Shown piece after piece: positions 1 to 8,274 of a stretch of 34,260 bases of DNA. The notes below the pieces were generated by a model. That model saw nothing but the letters and a program-made list of their open reading frames with translations. It was not told where the DNA came from and searched no databases. Position numbers and translations under genes: made by a program. Location: the NCBI GenBank assembly GCA_944322705.1, contig CALUPR010000006.1:1-34260 (forward strand), read 5' to 3'. The stretch's first letter is position 1. The number at the start of each line of letters is the position of its first letter. This DNA is from Candidatus Gastranaerophilales bacterium. GTDB lineage: Bacteria > Cyanobacteriota > Vampirovibrionia > Gastranaerophilales > Gastranaerophilaceae.

Positions 1-69
1 CTTGGCGCGATTCGAACGCGCGACCTATCCCTTAAAAGGGGAGTGCTCTACCTGCTGAGCTACAAGCGC
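1..69 (-). tRNA. tRNA-Lys (anticodon TTT), 3' end cut by window edge
   Basis: Read on the minus strand, the acceptor arm starts GCGCTTG, followed by TA, a D-arm with GCTC/GAGC, an anticodon stem and the loop CTTTTAA. The anticodon is therefore TTT (Lys). The T-arm GCGCG-TTCGAAT-CGCGC is perfect. Only CAAG of the 3' acceptor strand is inside the window; it pairs with the visible 5' strand, so the last three acceptor bases and discriminator lie beyond position 1. The cloverleaf is otherwise complete. Confidence 0.95.
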
Positions 70-104
70 GAAAATATGTGCTATTCATTTTCGCCAGTAA
101 AATT

Positions 105-133
105 ATTCTATCAAGAACATTTTTTATTGTCAA
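105..133 (-). promoter_or_regulatory. Sigma70-type promoter of tRNA-Lys
   Basis: On the minus strand TTGACA (128-133) is followed, after exactly 17 bases, by TAGAAT (105-110). The -10 lies about 36 bases before the tRNA. This is the best promoter match in the window. Confidence 0.8.
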
Positions 134-197
134 CAATTTTTTCTTTAATTTTTCACCTATTGTGTTTGTTTTATAACATGTGATAAAATAGCCTGTG

Positions 198-1103
198 ATG
201 GATAAAAAAGATTTTAAAGCTCAATATTATAACTATTTAAATAATAATTTAGTTATTATTCAAAATTTTGAAAAATACAGAAAAAAGGTACTGCATAACG
301 CTATTATGAAATCATTTATATATTTTATTCTCGCGGTTATAGTTTTGTATCTGTTATGTATGATGATATTATATGCAGAATTTAATCCGATTTTATTTCC
401 TGTTTTGCTTTTTTCTCTATATGCTTTTGCTCTGAAATCAATTACAGGAATTATTTTAGCAGATAGGCAGTACAGGCAAAAATTTAATGAAGAAATTCTT
501 CCTTTGATTTTTTATCCTGTTGCAAATTTTAAACAATGGCCTAAAGAGCAGAATACTGATGTAATTATAGATTCTCTCATTTTCCCGAATTTTGACACCC
601 GTGAGGATAATTTTTGTATTTTTGGTTACTATAAAGGTTTAAGTATTACATTATCTGATACAAAACTTACCTTACCGGTAAAAGCTTTTGGAAAACCTGA
701 AATTTTTAAAGGAACCATAATTCAAATAGATTTCAAAAAAAATATTGAGAATCATATTTTATTGCTATCAAAAAATGTATATAGAAATCCCCGATATAAG
801 TGTTATAAAACAAATATTTCTGATATGGATGATTATTTATATACGTTTGTAAAAGAAAATTCTGGTATAACTTTTTTAAACACAAATTTCTGGCAGATTG
901 TAAAAAATACGGCTCGTGCTTATTCTGCAAAGAGTTTTGGTTTTTCTTATAAAAATAATACAATGCTTATTGCTATGAATCAACGAAAAGCTATGCCTTT
1001 CGGATATCTTTTTAAGTCGCTTTTAAAGATGAAAAATTACGATGAATTTATAGAAAAATTCATCGTAATTTATGAATTGGTAGATTTTATTAACGAAACT
1101 TAA
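198..1103 (+). CDS. DUF3137-like membrane protein
   Basis: This 301-residue protein has a basic N-terminal stretch, then two adjacent hydrophobic segments (about residues 38-60 and 65-85) that form a helical hairpin, and a soluble C-terminal part of about 200 residues. The C-terminal part ends PFGYLFKSLLKMKNYDEF and a hydrophobic strand. Two-helix N-terminus plus this kind of C-terminal domain fits the DUF3137 family, whose function is unknown; the match is from memory of the pattern. A GTG at 195 directly precedes the ATG at 198; I prefer the ATG, and neither has a clear Shine-Dalgarno sequence. The gene diverges from tRNA-Lys. Its stop interlocks with that of the convergent GT5 gene. A perfect inverted repeat lies in its last 70 bases. 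Confidence 0.65.
   Translation: MDKKDFKAQYYNYLNNNLVIIQNFEKYRKKVLHNAIMKSFIYFILAVIVLYLLCMMILYAEFNPILFPVLLFSLYAFALKSITGIILADRQYRQKFNEEILPLIFYPVANFKQWPKEQNTDVIIDSLIFPNFDTREDNFCIFGYYKGLSITLSDTKLTLPVKAFGKPEIFKGTIIQIDFKKNIENHILLLSKNVYRNPRYKCYKTNISDMDDYLYTFVKENSGITFLNTNFWQIVKNTARAYSAKSFGFSYKNNTMLIAMNQRKAMPFGYLFKSLLKMKNYDEFIEKFIVIYELVDFINET
1029..1071 (-). terminator. Terminator-like perfect inverted repeat inside the 3' end of the DUF3137 gene
   Basis: Positions 1034-1049 and 1056-1071 are perfect 16-base inverted repeats around a 6-base loop. On the minus strand the hairpin is followed by TTTTTC and starts about 30 bases past the stop of the GT5 gene. It can therefore act as a Rho-independent terminator for that gene while coding for the end of the opposite protein. 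The stem is AT-rich, so its strength is uncertain. Confidence 0.5.
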
Positions 1104-4100
1104 GCAGCTTTATCAATTTTTGTAGCTGTATCTTCTTTTTTATTTGTTTCTGTTGCTGTTTGTTGTTGATCTTTAGTTTTATCTTTATGTTTTTTTATGT
1201 ACATATAAGCTCCGGTTCCTATGGCAACAAATGCAGCTGCTATTCCAACCGCAGTTTTAACCCATTTATTTTTAGTTTTTTCAACAGTTTGTTCTGCAGC
1301 TTTTTGAACATTTTTAGCTGTTTCTTTAATAGCAGTTTTAGCCTTTTCGCCGGCAACTCCCAATTCCCCTACAAGACGTTCTAATTTACCGCAATTCCTT
1401 GTGCTTATTTCTTTGTTTGTTTCAAATACTTCTATCATGTAGCGTTCATTTGCAGATTTACCAAGATTGTATTCTGCATTTTCATGCCAGTCAATTTTTT
1501 GTTTAAGGCAATCTCTCGCCATTTCCGCATATTTTGCCAATTTACCTTCTTCCGGTTTAAGGTTATAGTCTGAAGTTGCGCTAATAATACATTTTTTTAT
1601 TTCTGCGGCGTTTGTAAACATTCTTTCCGCATCAATTATGTTTGCAATTTCTTCGCCTGTTTTACCTGAAAGTTTCCCTTCTATATTTAAATCCTTAGGG
1701 TTTCTGAGATATGGATGTTCTGTTAAATAACCTCTGCTTGCTTCTATAAAATCGGGTGCTCCGCCTGTTTTTGTCGATATTACAGGCGTTCCTGCCGCAA
1801 ATGATTCTAAAGGTGTAATGCCGCATGGCTCAAATCTTGACGTAAATATAGAGTATGTAGCACATCCTACAAGTCTGTTAGGAAAGAACCCGTTGACATA
1901 GCAGGCATTTCCTTTATAGATCCCGCCATCCAGTTCTTCAATCTGTTTTATTATATTTTTTACCCAGGTGTAATCTCTTGCATGTTCATCCCAGACGCCG
2001 GCTCCTACTATTAATTTTGTATGTTTTTTTACTTCGGAGTCAACAGCAGGATCTTTTAAAAAGTCTAAAAATGCCTGAAATGTTGAAGGATAACCTTTTT
2101 GAGGGTCAGGGCGCCCCCATCCCATAAGAAGTATGTCCCCTTCTTTATATTGTGATAAATAACCAGTAACACTTGTTTTGTTATTTGAAATTTGTTTATC
2201 AGTAAAGAACATTTTTGTAACAGCAGAAGAACCTCCTCTGTCAAAGGCATTGCCAAGAGAATCCATTAACCATTTTGTATTTGCTTTTTTGGCTTTTAAA
2301 ACTTCTTCAATGTTATCTGAAATTAATTTCCCTGCTTCGTCGTATACAGGTTTGTACTCATAAGGAGTAAAACCGGCTTTTAATTTTGTTAAATCGTTTA
2401 TGTTGGTGCCTTGACAGAAATTAGCTGAAGGGTCGTTTAATCTTAAATTCGCAGGGGTACTTCCGTTTGTAATATCAATTGTTTGTATTTGTGCAAGTTT
2501 GTTAGTCATATACTGTGCAATATCAGGAGTCTCAGGAGATTTCATTTCTTTCCCGTAGTTTATTGATACTGTTCCGCAGCTCATGTTTTTCGGATTCATT
2601 TTTACTGCGGCTACCGGTGTCATTGAGATATTGTATGTATGTATCTCGTTTGCGGCATCAATATAATCATCAATGAAATTAGCCATAAACGGACGCATTA
2701 TTTGGTTTACAAAACTTCTTTCCTCTTTGCTCGCCTGCCACCATTTGGCTTCTATTTCTTTTAATTTTGCTACTTGCGGGTGTTTGTTAAGTGCTTCTAT
2801 ATCTTCTTTATTTGCCACCATTCTGAAAAACTCAAACGGATTTCTTTCAGCACCTTGATAATCTCTGCCTGGATTATGGAAGGTACTGTGGATTTTCAGC
2901 CCGTTATAATATTCATCTCCAAAATGTGATTTGTCTGCTACAGCATTCATTATCATAAAAGCAGGTCTGTCATGAAGCCAGATATTGCCGGGATTATAAT
3001 ACCCGTGCGCTTCTGTATTAAGCTGAGGTAAAATCTCAACAAAAGCTCTGTTGCTGTCAGCAAAGGCTACATTTGTACTGACGTATTCTCTTACACTTGC
3101 AGAAGAAGATGTGCCTGCTGAATGTGAACCTGTTGTTCCATATGCCCCGTATGCTCCATAGGCTCCGTATCCACCTGCATTACCTCCGCCTCCTGCACCG
3201 TAAGCTGTGTCAAATTTTGCCAGATCTTCTGTATGGATAAAATATGCTGCATTTCGTTCTTTTACTTCAGGCGCCGATTTTATTTGTGCTTTTATTTCTT
3301 TAATTTTATTTTGAACTTCTTCAGAGTTTAATCTTTCATTATATGTATTATTAATTTTTTCTATATTACTTTCATCATTTAAAGAAGCATTATCAGCCAA
3401 ACCTTCTTTTATTGATTTGACTACTTCATCATATATTTTCTTTTTGTATTTATTTATTGGAGTTTCTGCCGTATCCGGAATGTCAGCTGCTTTGAACAGC
3501 CTGTATGTAATATTTTTTGTTTTCGTGATTGAATCGTTGGCAGGTCTTGTGAAAGATCCTTTTATTCCTGTATCTTCCAGTCTGATAATCTGCGAAAGTT
3601 CTTTGTGGTCAGGGTGAATTCTTATTACATAGGCAAGTTCTTCTCCTTCTTTTAGAGTTACCCTTTTGGCAACATCTTCCAGAGTTTCATTTTGTTTTGC
3701 CGAAATAAAATTTTCAGCAGGATAATGTTCATTGTATTTTCCATTATTATCTTTTGTTAATTTAGCAACGGTAATACCGCCGTCACCATTATTAAAACTA
3801 TGGTAGGGTGAAAAATCTCTGACATCAGCTCCTTCTTTAAGCCGCCAGTTTTCAGGAGCTTCTTGTGCAACAACTCCCAATCCGCCAAGGTTATAAGGTT
3901 TAACTCCGTATCTTTTATTTTCGGGAGCATAAGAAGCAAATTGATGTATATTTTTGTCATTTCCGGTAAAAGTTAAAATAACACCTGAACCTTGTATAGG
4001 TCGGCTCTCTGTTGTAACCGGTATGATTGGATTGTTTGATTTTAATTTATCATTTTTTGTGATAATTCTTGGACTGATTTGTGCTCTAACCGGATACACA

Positions 4101-4105
4101 TGCAT
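1100..4105 (-). CDS. Very large GT5 glycogen/starch-synthase-like protein with C-terminal membrane anchor
   Basis: This 1001-residue protein has the two Rossmann halves of GT-B glycosyltransferases of family GT5. NLGGLGVVAQEAPENW (about residue 72) matches the ADP-glucose-binding KTGGL region. IWLHDRPAF and STFHNPGRDYQG (about 375-420) match the HDWHA and VHNLAYQG regions. SRFEPCGITPLESFAAGTPV plus TGGAPD (about 756-785) is the donor/catalytic C-terminal motif. Family members are usually near 480 residues. The surplus is a Lys/Glu-rich insert, a Gly/Ala/Tyr repeat linker (about 303-330) within the N-terminal half, and a tail with one transmembrane helix (about 945-968) followed by a Lys/Thr/Gln-rich end. 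I chose ATG 4105 because AAGGGG precedes it; the frame stays open to 4195 without such support. It may build glycogen at a membrane, but the polymer is inferred. Confidence 0.72.
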   Translation of the reverse strand: MHVYPVRAQISPRIITKNDKLKSNNPIIPVTTESRPIQGSGVILTFTGNDKNIHQFASYAPENKRYGVKPYNLGGLGVVAQEAPENWRLKEGADVRDFSPYHSFNNGDGGITVAKLTKDNNGKYNEHYPAENFISAKQNETLEDVAKRVTLKEGEELAYVIRIHPDHKELSQIIRLEDTGIKGSFTRPANDSITKTKNITYRLFKAADIPDTAETPINKYKKKIYDEVVKSIKEGLADNASLNDESNIEKINNTYNERLNSEEVQNKIKEIKAQIKSAPEVKERNAAYFIHTEDLAKFDTAYGAGGGGNAGGYGAYGAYGAYGTTGSHSAGTSSSASVREYVSTNVAFADSNRAFVEILPQLNTEAHGYYNPGNIWLHDRPAFMIMNAVADKSHFGDEYYNGLKIHSTFHNPGRDYQGAERNPFEFFRMVANKEDIEALNKHPQVAKLKEIEAKWWQASKEERSFVNQIMRPFMANFIDDYIDAANEIHTYNISMTPVAAVKMNPKNMSCGTVSINYGKEMKSPETPDIAQYMTNKLAQIQTIDITNGSTPANLRLNDPSANFCQGTNINDLTKLKAGFTPYEYKPVYDEAGKLISDNIEEVLKAKKANTKWLMDSLGNAFDRGGSSAVTKMFFTDKQISNNKTSVTGYLSQYKEGDILLMGWGRPDPQKGYPSTFQAFLDFLKDPAVDSEVKKHTKLIVGAGVWDEHARDYTWVKNIIKQIEELDGGIYKGNACYVNGFFPNRLVGCATYSIFTSRFEPCGITPLESFAAGTPVISTKTGGAPDFIEASRGYLTEHPYLRNPKDLNIEGKLSGKTGEEIANIIDAERMFTNAAEIKKCIISATSDYNLKPEEGKLAKYAEMARDCLKQKIDWHENAEYNLGKSANERYMIEVFETNKEISTRNCGKLERLVGELGVAGEKAKTAIKETAKNVQKAAEQTVEKTKNKWVKTAVGIAAAFVAIGTGAYMYIKKHKDKTKDQQQTATETNKKEDTATKIDKAA

Positions 4106-4306
4106 GATTTTACACCCCTTACTTTCTATATACTCTATTTTTTGCAGAAAAATTCTCCCGCTTTTATAATAAAATGTGTGCATATTTTTTTTCAATAGTC
4201 AAACGTATATTTTTTAAGAAATATTAAGTAAATTTTTTTTTATAATTAAAGTTTTTTTTTCTGATTTCTATTAAAATTAAGAAATAAATGTTTTAAAAGG
4301 TAAAAA

Positions 4307-5587
4307 ATGGACAGATTTTTTGGATTATTGGGAATTATTTTGATATTCGGGATAGCTTATTTGATGTCAAATAACAGAAAAGCTATAAATTATAAAACAG
4401 TCGGAACAGGTTTTGCTCTGCAAATATTGTTTGCAGTGTTTATATTTAAAGTACCTTTGGGCAGGGCTATATTTTTTAATATAGGATTGTTTATCCAAAA
4501 AATTCTTGAATTTGCAAAAGAAGGCGGTTCTTTTGTTTTCGGTCCTTTGATGACCGAACATAAAATTACAGCAGTTTTTGGCGAAGGCGCTCAGGTTTTT
4601 GCTTTACAACTTGTAGCATCACTGATTTTTATGATGATTCTTGTTAATATGCTTTATTATTACGGAATAATGCAGAGAGTAGTTCCGCTTCTGGGTAAGG
4701 CTATGAATAAATTAATGTGTGTAAGCGGAGCTGAGGCTTTATCAAATGTTGCAAGTGCTTTTGTAGGTCAGATTGCCGCACAAATTATGATAAGACCGTA
4801 TCTCGCAAAATTAACGCGTTCGGAACTTCTTGCTTCAATGGCTGGAAGTATGGCTTGTATTTCGGGAGCAACCATGCCGATTTATATTGGTATGGGAATT
4901 CCTGCGCAATATCTTCTTGCCTCTTGTATAATGGCAGCTCCTGGCGCTCTTGTTATATCCAAAATAGTTTATCCTGAAACTTCTGTGCCGGAAACAAGCG
5001 AAGATATTAAAATTACTTACAGTAAAAGAAAAAGACCTTATATCAATGTATTTGACGCTATTTCTGCCGGTGCATCCGAGGGTATGAAAGTTGCTATAAA
5101 TGTAATTGCAATGATTTTGGCTCTTGTCGCACTTGTAGCGATGATTGACTGGTTTTTAGGATGTGCAGGTAATTTAATAGTTAAATACCTCCATATAAAT
5201 TTTGCATCTTTCGATTTGACTCATCTTTCTTTAAAATTAATTTTAGGCAAAATTTTTGCAGTGTTTGCTTACTTTATGGGAGTCCCGTTGAGTGAAGCAA
5301 CAACAGTCGGAAGCCTTATGGGTACTAAACTTGTTTTGAATGAAATGGTTGCGTATTTTGATTTAACAAATCTGCCGGTTGCGTTATCCGATAAAAGCTT
5401 TTTAATTGCTAGTTTTGCATTATGCAGTTTTGGAAATTTCGGCTCAATTGCAATTCAGTTGGGCGGTATCGGAGAACTTGCACCAAACCAGCGTAAAAAT
5501 CTTGCAAGGCTAGGGGTAAGAGCTTTAATATGCGGAACATTAACCTGTTACATGTCAGCAGCAATTGTCGGTGTATTATTTAATTAA
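4307..5587 (+). CDS. nupC: Concentrative nucleoside transporter (CNT/NupC family)
   Basis: This 426-residue polytopic inner-membrane protein probably imports nucleosides by ion symport. Family marks are the N-terminal NYKTVGTGFALQ and PLGRAIF segments, GAEALSNVASAFVGQ in the middle, SGATMPIYIGMG, and near the C-terminus MGVPLSEATTVGSLMGTKLVLNE, the most conserved CNT stretch, followed by ANFGS-like SFGNFGSIAIQLG. Length is in the usual 390-430 range and nothing is truncated. AAAAGG lies just before the ATG. It stands alone on the plus strand between a divergent GT5 gene and a convergent zinc-ribbon gene, and its stop interlocks with the latter. Which nucleosides it takes cannot be told from sequence. 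Confidence 0.9.
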   Translation: MDRFFGLLGIILIFGIAYLMSNNRKAINYKTVGTGFALQILFAVFIFKVPLGRAIFFNIGLFIQKILEFAKEGGSFVFGPLMTEHKITAVFGEGAQVFALQLVASLIFMMILVNMLYYYGIMQRVVPLLGKAMNKLMCVSGAEALSNVASAFVGQIAAQIMIRPYLAKLTRSELLASMAGSMACISGATMPIYIGMGIPAQYLLASCIMAAPGALVISKIVYPETSVPETSEDIKITYSKRKRPYINVFDAISAGASEGMKVAINVIAMILALVALVAMIDWFLGCAGNLIVKYLHINFASFDLTHLSLKLILGKIFAVFAYFMGVPLSEATTVGSLMGTKLVLNEMVAYFDLTNLPVALSDKSFLIASFALCSFGNFGSIAIQLGGIGELAPNQRKNLARLGVRALICGTLTCYMSAAIVGVLFN

Positions 5588-5892
5588 TTTTTAGGCAGAT
5601 GTTTTTGCCAATCAGCTTCAAGTTTTTGAATGAATCTGTGTGCATCTATTACATCATCATAATTAATAGGTTCAGGTCCTTCTTGAACTTCCAGCGGCTC
5701 ATAGTTTTTTACATCAATATCGGTAAATCCGACAAAAGCTATGCCGAAATTTTTTCCGCAATGATTACATTGAAGGTTTACAACCATTAATCCTTCTTCT
5801 TCACGTTTGATAACTATTGAATTTTCATCAAAATTATTTCGACATTGTGAACAGCAAAGATTATTAAATAATTTTTCTATTTTCTTTTTCAT
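5584..5892 (-). CDS. Small zinc-ribbon protein of unknown function
   Basis: This 102-residue soluble protein has two CxxC pairs, CSQC (about 14-17) and CNHC (about 42-45), spaced as in a four-cysteine zinc ribbon. The intervening sequence is beta-prone (IVIKREEEGLMVVNLQC). An acidic middle and an amphipathic helical C-terminus (AHRFIQKLEADWQKHL) follow. I do not recognise a named family. AGAGGA precedes the ATG at good distance. It converges on the nucleoside transporter gene with interlocked stop codons and is separated by the small membrane peptide gene from bioA. A role in nucleic-acid or protein binding is possible for such ribbons but is not shown here. Confidence 0.8.
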   Translation of the reverse strand: MKKKIEKLFNNLCCSQCRNNFDENSIVIKREEEGLMVVNLQCNHCGKNFGIAFVGFTDIDVKNYEPLEVQEGPEPINYDDVIDAHRFIQKLEADWQKHLPKN

Positions 5893-5957
5893 AATTTCCT
5901 CTTTTATATTATAATAAAAATGTTAATTTCCTAATGAGCATGGGAATAATATAAGTG

Positions 5958-5989
5958 TAGCGAATTATATATGTCGTTTCGGTTCGCTA
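5958..5989 (+). promoter_or_regulatory. Hairpin in the probable leader of the 31-residue peptide gene
   Basis: TAGCGAA (5958-5964) and TTCGCTA (5983-5989) are a perfect 7-base inverted repeat, 24 bases ahead of the start codon at 6014. A weak promoter-like pair, TTAATT and TAATAT 18 bases apart, lies upstream near 5921-5952. Regulatory meaning is inference. Confidence 0.3.
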
Positions 5990-6013
5990 AAGCTAACAGA
6001 TAGGAGTTATATC

Positions 6014-6109
6014 ATGGAAGCTATCAACTTAATTCTATTCGGATTTATTGTTTATACTGCGCTAATCGTAGTACCAAGTATCTGGGAAGAATTAACAACA
6101 GAAGGGTAA
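6014..6109 (+). CDS. Unrecognised 31-residue single-pass membrane peptide
   Basis: The ATG at 6014 follows TAGGAG at ideal spacing, opens a 31-codon frame and ends at TAA 6107-6109. The peptide begins MEAINLILFGFIVYTALIVV and ends in an acidic tail (PSIWEELTTEG). A single hydrophobic helix spans about residues 5-22, so it should sit in the inner membrane with a short charged tail. It fills an otherwise empty 325-base gap between two minus-strand genes and has its own leader hairpin. I do not recognise it; it is not a clear match to small photosystem or cytochrome subunits, despite the cyanobacterial affinity. The strong ribosome binding site is the main argument for expression. Confidence 0.55.
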   Translation: MEAINLILFGFIVYTALIVVPSIWEELTTEG

Positions 6110-6217
6110 ATCCTTTTAAAATTTAAGACGAAGTATTTGTTTGAGAGTTCCTTTTTTCGTCAAAAAAATTGTCAAGTGTTGGAGTGTCGTTCTTAAAAAG
6201 TGTAGTTAGTACGTTAT

Positions 6218-7582
6218 TTATTTAACGCAATGGCTTTCTGCGGGCAAAATTTCATAAAGACATTTGCGTGCAATATCTGTAACGTAATCCATATCATTTT
6301 TGTTAATAATGAGCGGCGGATTAAAATAGATAACGTCACCCAGAGGTCTTAAAATAACTCCCTCCATCAAAGCCTTTTTGTAAATTTGGTAGCCTGTACG
6401 CAGGTTACTGTCAAAAGGCTTTTTACTTTGTCTGTCCTCAACGAGTTCTATTGCATTAATAAGTCCTATATGGCGAACTTCACCAACATTCGGGTGTGAT
6501 AGGAATTTTTCTTTAATTATATTATTAAAATAAACAGCATTTTCCTGTGCCTGTTTTAGAATAGTGCCATCTTGAAGTAAATCCAATACAGCATTAGCGC
6601 AGGAGCAGGCAAGAGGATTTCCGCTGTAAGTGTGACTGTGCATAAAGGCTTTTTTGCTATTGTAGTCATCATAAAATGCATCATATATTTTCTGAGTGGT
6701 TACAAAAATTGCCATAGGCATATAGCCGCCGGTAAGTCCTTTGGAAAGACATATTATATCAGGTGAAACTCCGGCATGGTCAAATGCAAACATTTTACCT
6801 GTTCTGCCAAATCCTGTAGCAATTTCATCCGCAATCAGATGAACGTTATATTTGTCGCATAATGTTCGGAGTTTTTTTAGATACAAAGGCGGATAAATCT
6901 TCATTCCTGCAGAACCTTGTAAAAGCGGTTCTACGAGTATTGCGGCAGTTTCTTCTCCATGCAGAGAAAAAACTTTTTCTGCTTGTTCAAAACATTCACA
7001 AGTACAATTATCACGAGTTTTTCCGTAAGGACATCTGAAACAGTCAGGTCCTTTTACTCTTACAATGTCAAGTAAAATCGGTTTATATAATTTTGTGTAT
7101 AAATCGCAATCGCCGGCAGATAAAGCTGCAATTGTTTCTCCGTGATATGCCTCTGTCAGAGCCATAAATTTTGTTTTTTGCGGATTGCCTGTTTGCTGAT
7201 GGTATTGAAAACTTACTTTCATGGAAGCTTCTATAGCTGACGAGCCGTTATCCGTAAAATTGAACTTGCAAAGACCTTTAGGAAGTATTTGGGTTAATCT
7301 TTCGCAAAGCCTTATTGCCTGTTCATGTGTAAAGTTTGCGAATATAACGTGCTCAAGTTTTTCTGCCTGTTTTTTTAAAGCATTGCTTATATGCGGATTG
7401 CAGTGTCCTAGAAGGTTGCACCACCATGAACTTATGACATCATAATATTTTTTCCCTTCGGTGTCGTAAAGATAAATTCCTTCCCCTCTTTTAATTACAA
7501 TAGGGGCAAGCGTTTCGTAATCTTTCATTTGAGAGCAAGGGTGCCATATATATTTTAAATCTTTTTCAGCCCAGATATTCAT
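6218..7582 (-). CDS. bioA: Adenosylmethionine-8-amino-7-oxononanoate aminotransferase (biotin synthesis)
   Basis: This 454-residue class III PLP aminotransferase converts 8-amino-7-oxononanoate to 7,8-diaminononanoate. The N-terminal WHPCSQM and SSWWCNLLGH segments are BioA substrate-site signatures. Further marks are the PLP-phosphate region DNGSSAIEAS (about 111-120), EAYHGET, the Asp of ADEIATGFGRTG, and the Schiff-base lysine in LSKGLTGG (K281). A Cys-rich loop (residues 181-197, CFRCP...CTCEC) is also present; a similar CYRCP loop is known in some Gram-positive BioA/BioK proteins. The start codon overlaps the bioD stop by one base (TAATG), so the two are translated in a coupled way. It is the last gene of a bioDA operon; bioB and bioF are not in the window. 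Confidence 0.95.
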   Translation of the reverse strand: MNIWAEKDLKYIWHPCSQMKDYETLAPIVIKRGEGIYLYDTEGKKYYDVISSWWCNLLGHCNPHISNALKKQAEKLEHVIFANFTHEQAIRLCERLTQILPKGLCKFNFTDNGSSAIEASMKVSFQYHQQTGNPQKTKFMALTEAYHGETIAALSAGDCDLYTKLYKPILLDIVRVKGPDCFRCPYGKTRDNCTCECFEQAEKVFSLHGEETAAILVEPLLQGSAGMKIYPPLYLKKLRTLCDKYNVHLIADEIATGFGRTGKMFAFDHAGVSPDIICLSKGLTGGYMPMAIFVTTQKIYDAFYDDYNSKKAFMHSHTYSGNPLACSCANAVLDLLQDGTILKQAQENAVYFNNIIKEKFLSHPNVGEVRHIGLINAIELVEDRQSKKPFDSNLRTGYQIYKKALMEGVILRPLGDVIYFNPPLIINKNDMDYVTDIARKCLYEILPAESHCVK

Positions 7583-8253
7583 TATACCTCTTTAAAATAT
7601 TCTGATAAATTCTCAATCGTTTTTGCATTATTTGGAACAGTCGAAATAACCTTTACTTTGGTTAGAGTCTCAATCTGTTTCTTGTTGTCTTTATGCATTA
7701 AATTATTTTCGTCATAGTTGTTAAGGATTATTCCTTTTACATTTATACCGTGATTTTTTGCGTATTCGACTGTTAATAATGTTGAATTTATAGTCCCGAG
7801 TGCAGCTGAAGCGACAATAATAATATCTAAATTTAGAGCTTTTATAATATCCTGCAGCATAAGTTTTTCTTTAATATTAAACGGGCAGGCTATTCCCCCT
7901 GCGCCTTCTACAACTACGTAATCAAATTCTGTTTTTATCCTGTTAAAATCAGATAAGATTTTATCAAGTTTTACGGGATTGTTTTCTATTTCTGCTGCAA
8001 GGTGTGGCGAAACTGCTTCTTTATAAATGTAAGATACATAATTCAACGGATCTAAAGTAATTCCCGCCTGTTTAAATACATAATTACAATCGCCTGGGAC
8101 AAGTTTGTTATTGATTATTTCAGCTCCGCTTAGAGCCGGTTTAAAGTAGCCGCAGTTGTATCCGAGTTCTCTCATTTTTTTCACGATGAGCGCTGATACA
8201 TAAGTCTTTCCAACATCTGTTCCGGTTGCTGTTATAAATATACCTTTCGGCAA
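7582..8253 (-). CDS. bioD: Dethiobiotin synthetase
   Basis: This 223-residue cytosolic enzyme carboxylates 7,8-diaminononanoate to dethiobiotin with ATP. The P-loop TATGTDVGKTYV lies at about 8-19, the substrate-binding YFKPALSG follows, and VVVEGAGGIACP (Mg/ATP site) and VASAALGTINSTLLTVE are all in family order. Length is normal. The start is TTG, placed directly after GGGAGG; no better in-frame ATG is nearby. It is the first gene of bioDA. Only 21 bases separate its start from the terminator-like hairpin behind the TpsB gene, so its own promoter, if any, must overlap that hairpin. Confidence 0.93.
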   Translation of the reverse strand: MPKGIFITATGTDVGKTYVSALIVKKMRELGYNCGYFKPALSGAEIINNKLVPGDCNYVFKQAGITLDPLNYVSYIYKEAVSPHLAAEIENNPVKLDKILSDFNRIKTEFDYVVVEGAGGIACPFNIKEKLMLQDIIKALNLDIIIVASAALGTINSTLLTVEYAKNHGINVKGIILNNYDENNLMHKDNKKQIETLTKVKVISTVPNNAKTIENLSEYFKEV

Positions 8254-8274
8254 TTTTACCTCCCTGCCTGTAAC

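Noticed and set aside
4106-4195. Upstream extension of the GT5 protein to 4195
   Set aside because: The 30 extra residues have no ribosome site and no family match, while ATG 4105 follows AAGGGG.
6014-6109. 31-residue peptide as a relict photosystem or cytochrome b6f subunit
   Set aside because: Length and single helix fit, but no residue pattern of PsbM, PsbT, PetG or PetN could be matched; kept as unrecognised.
6126-6164. GACGAA...TTCGTC inverted repeat after the 31-residue peptide as a terminator
   Set aside because: Six-base arms with a loop of about 22 bases and no T-run after it; too weak.
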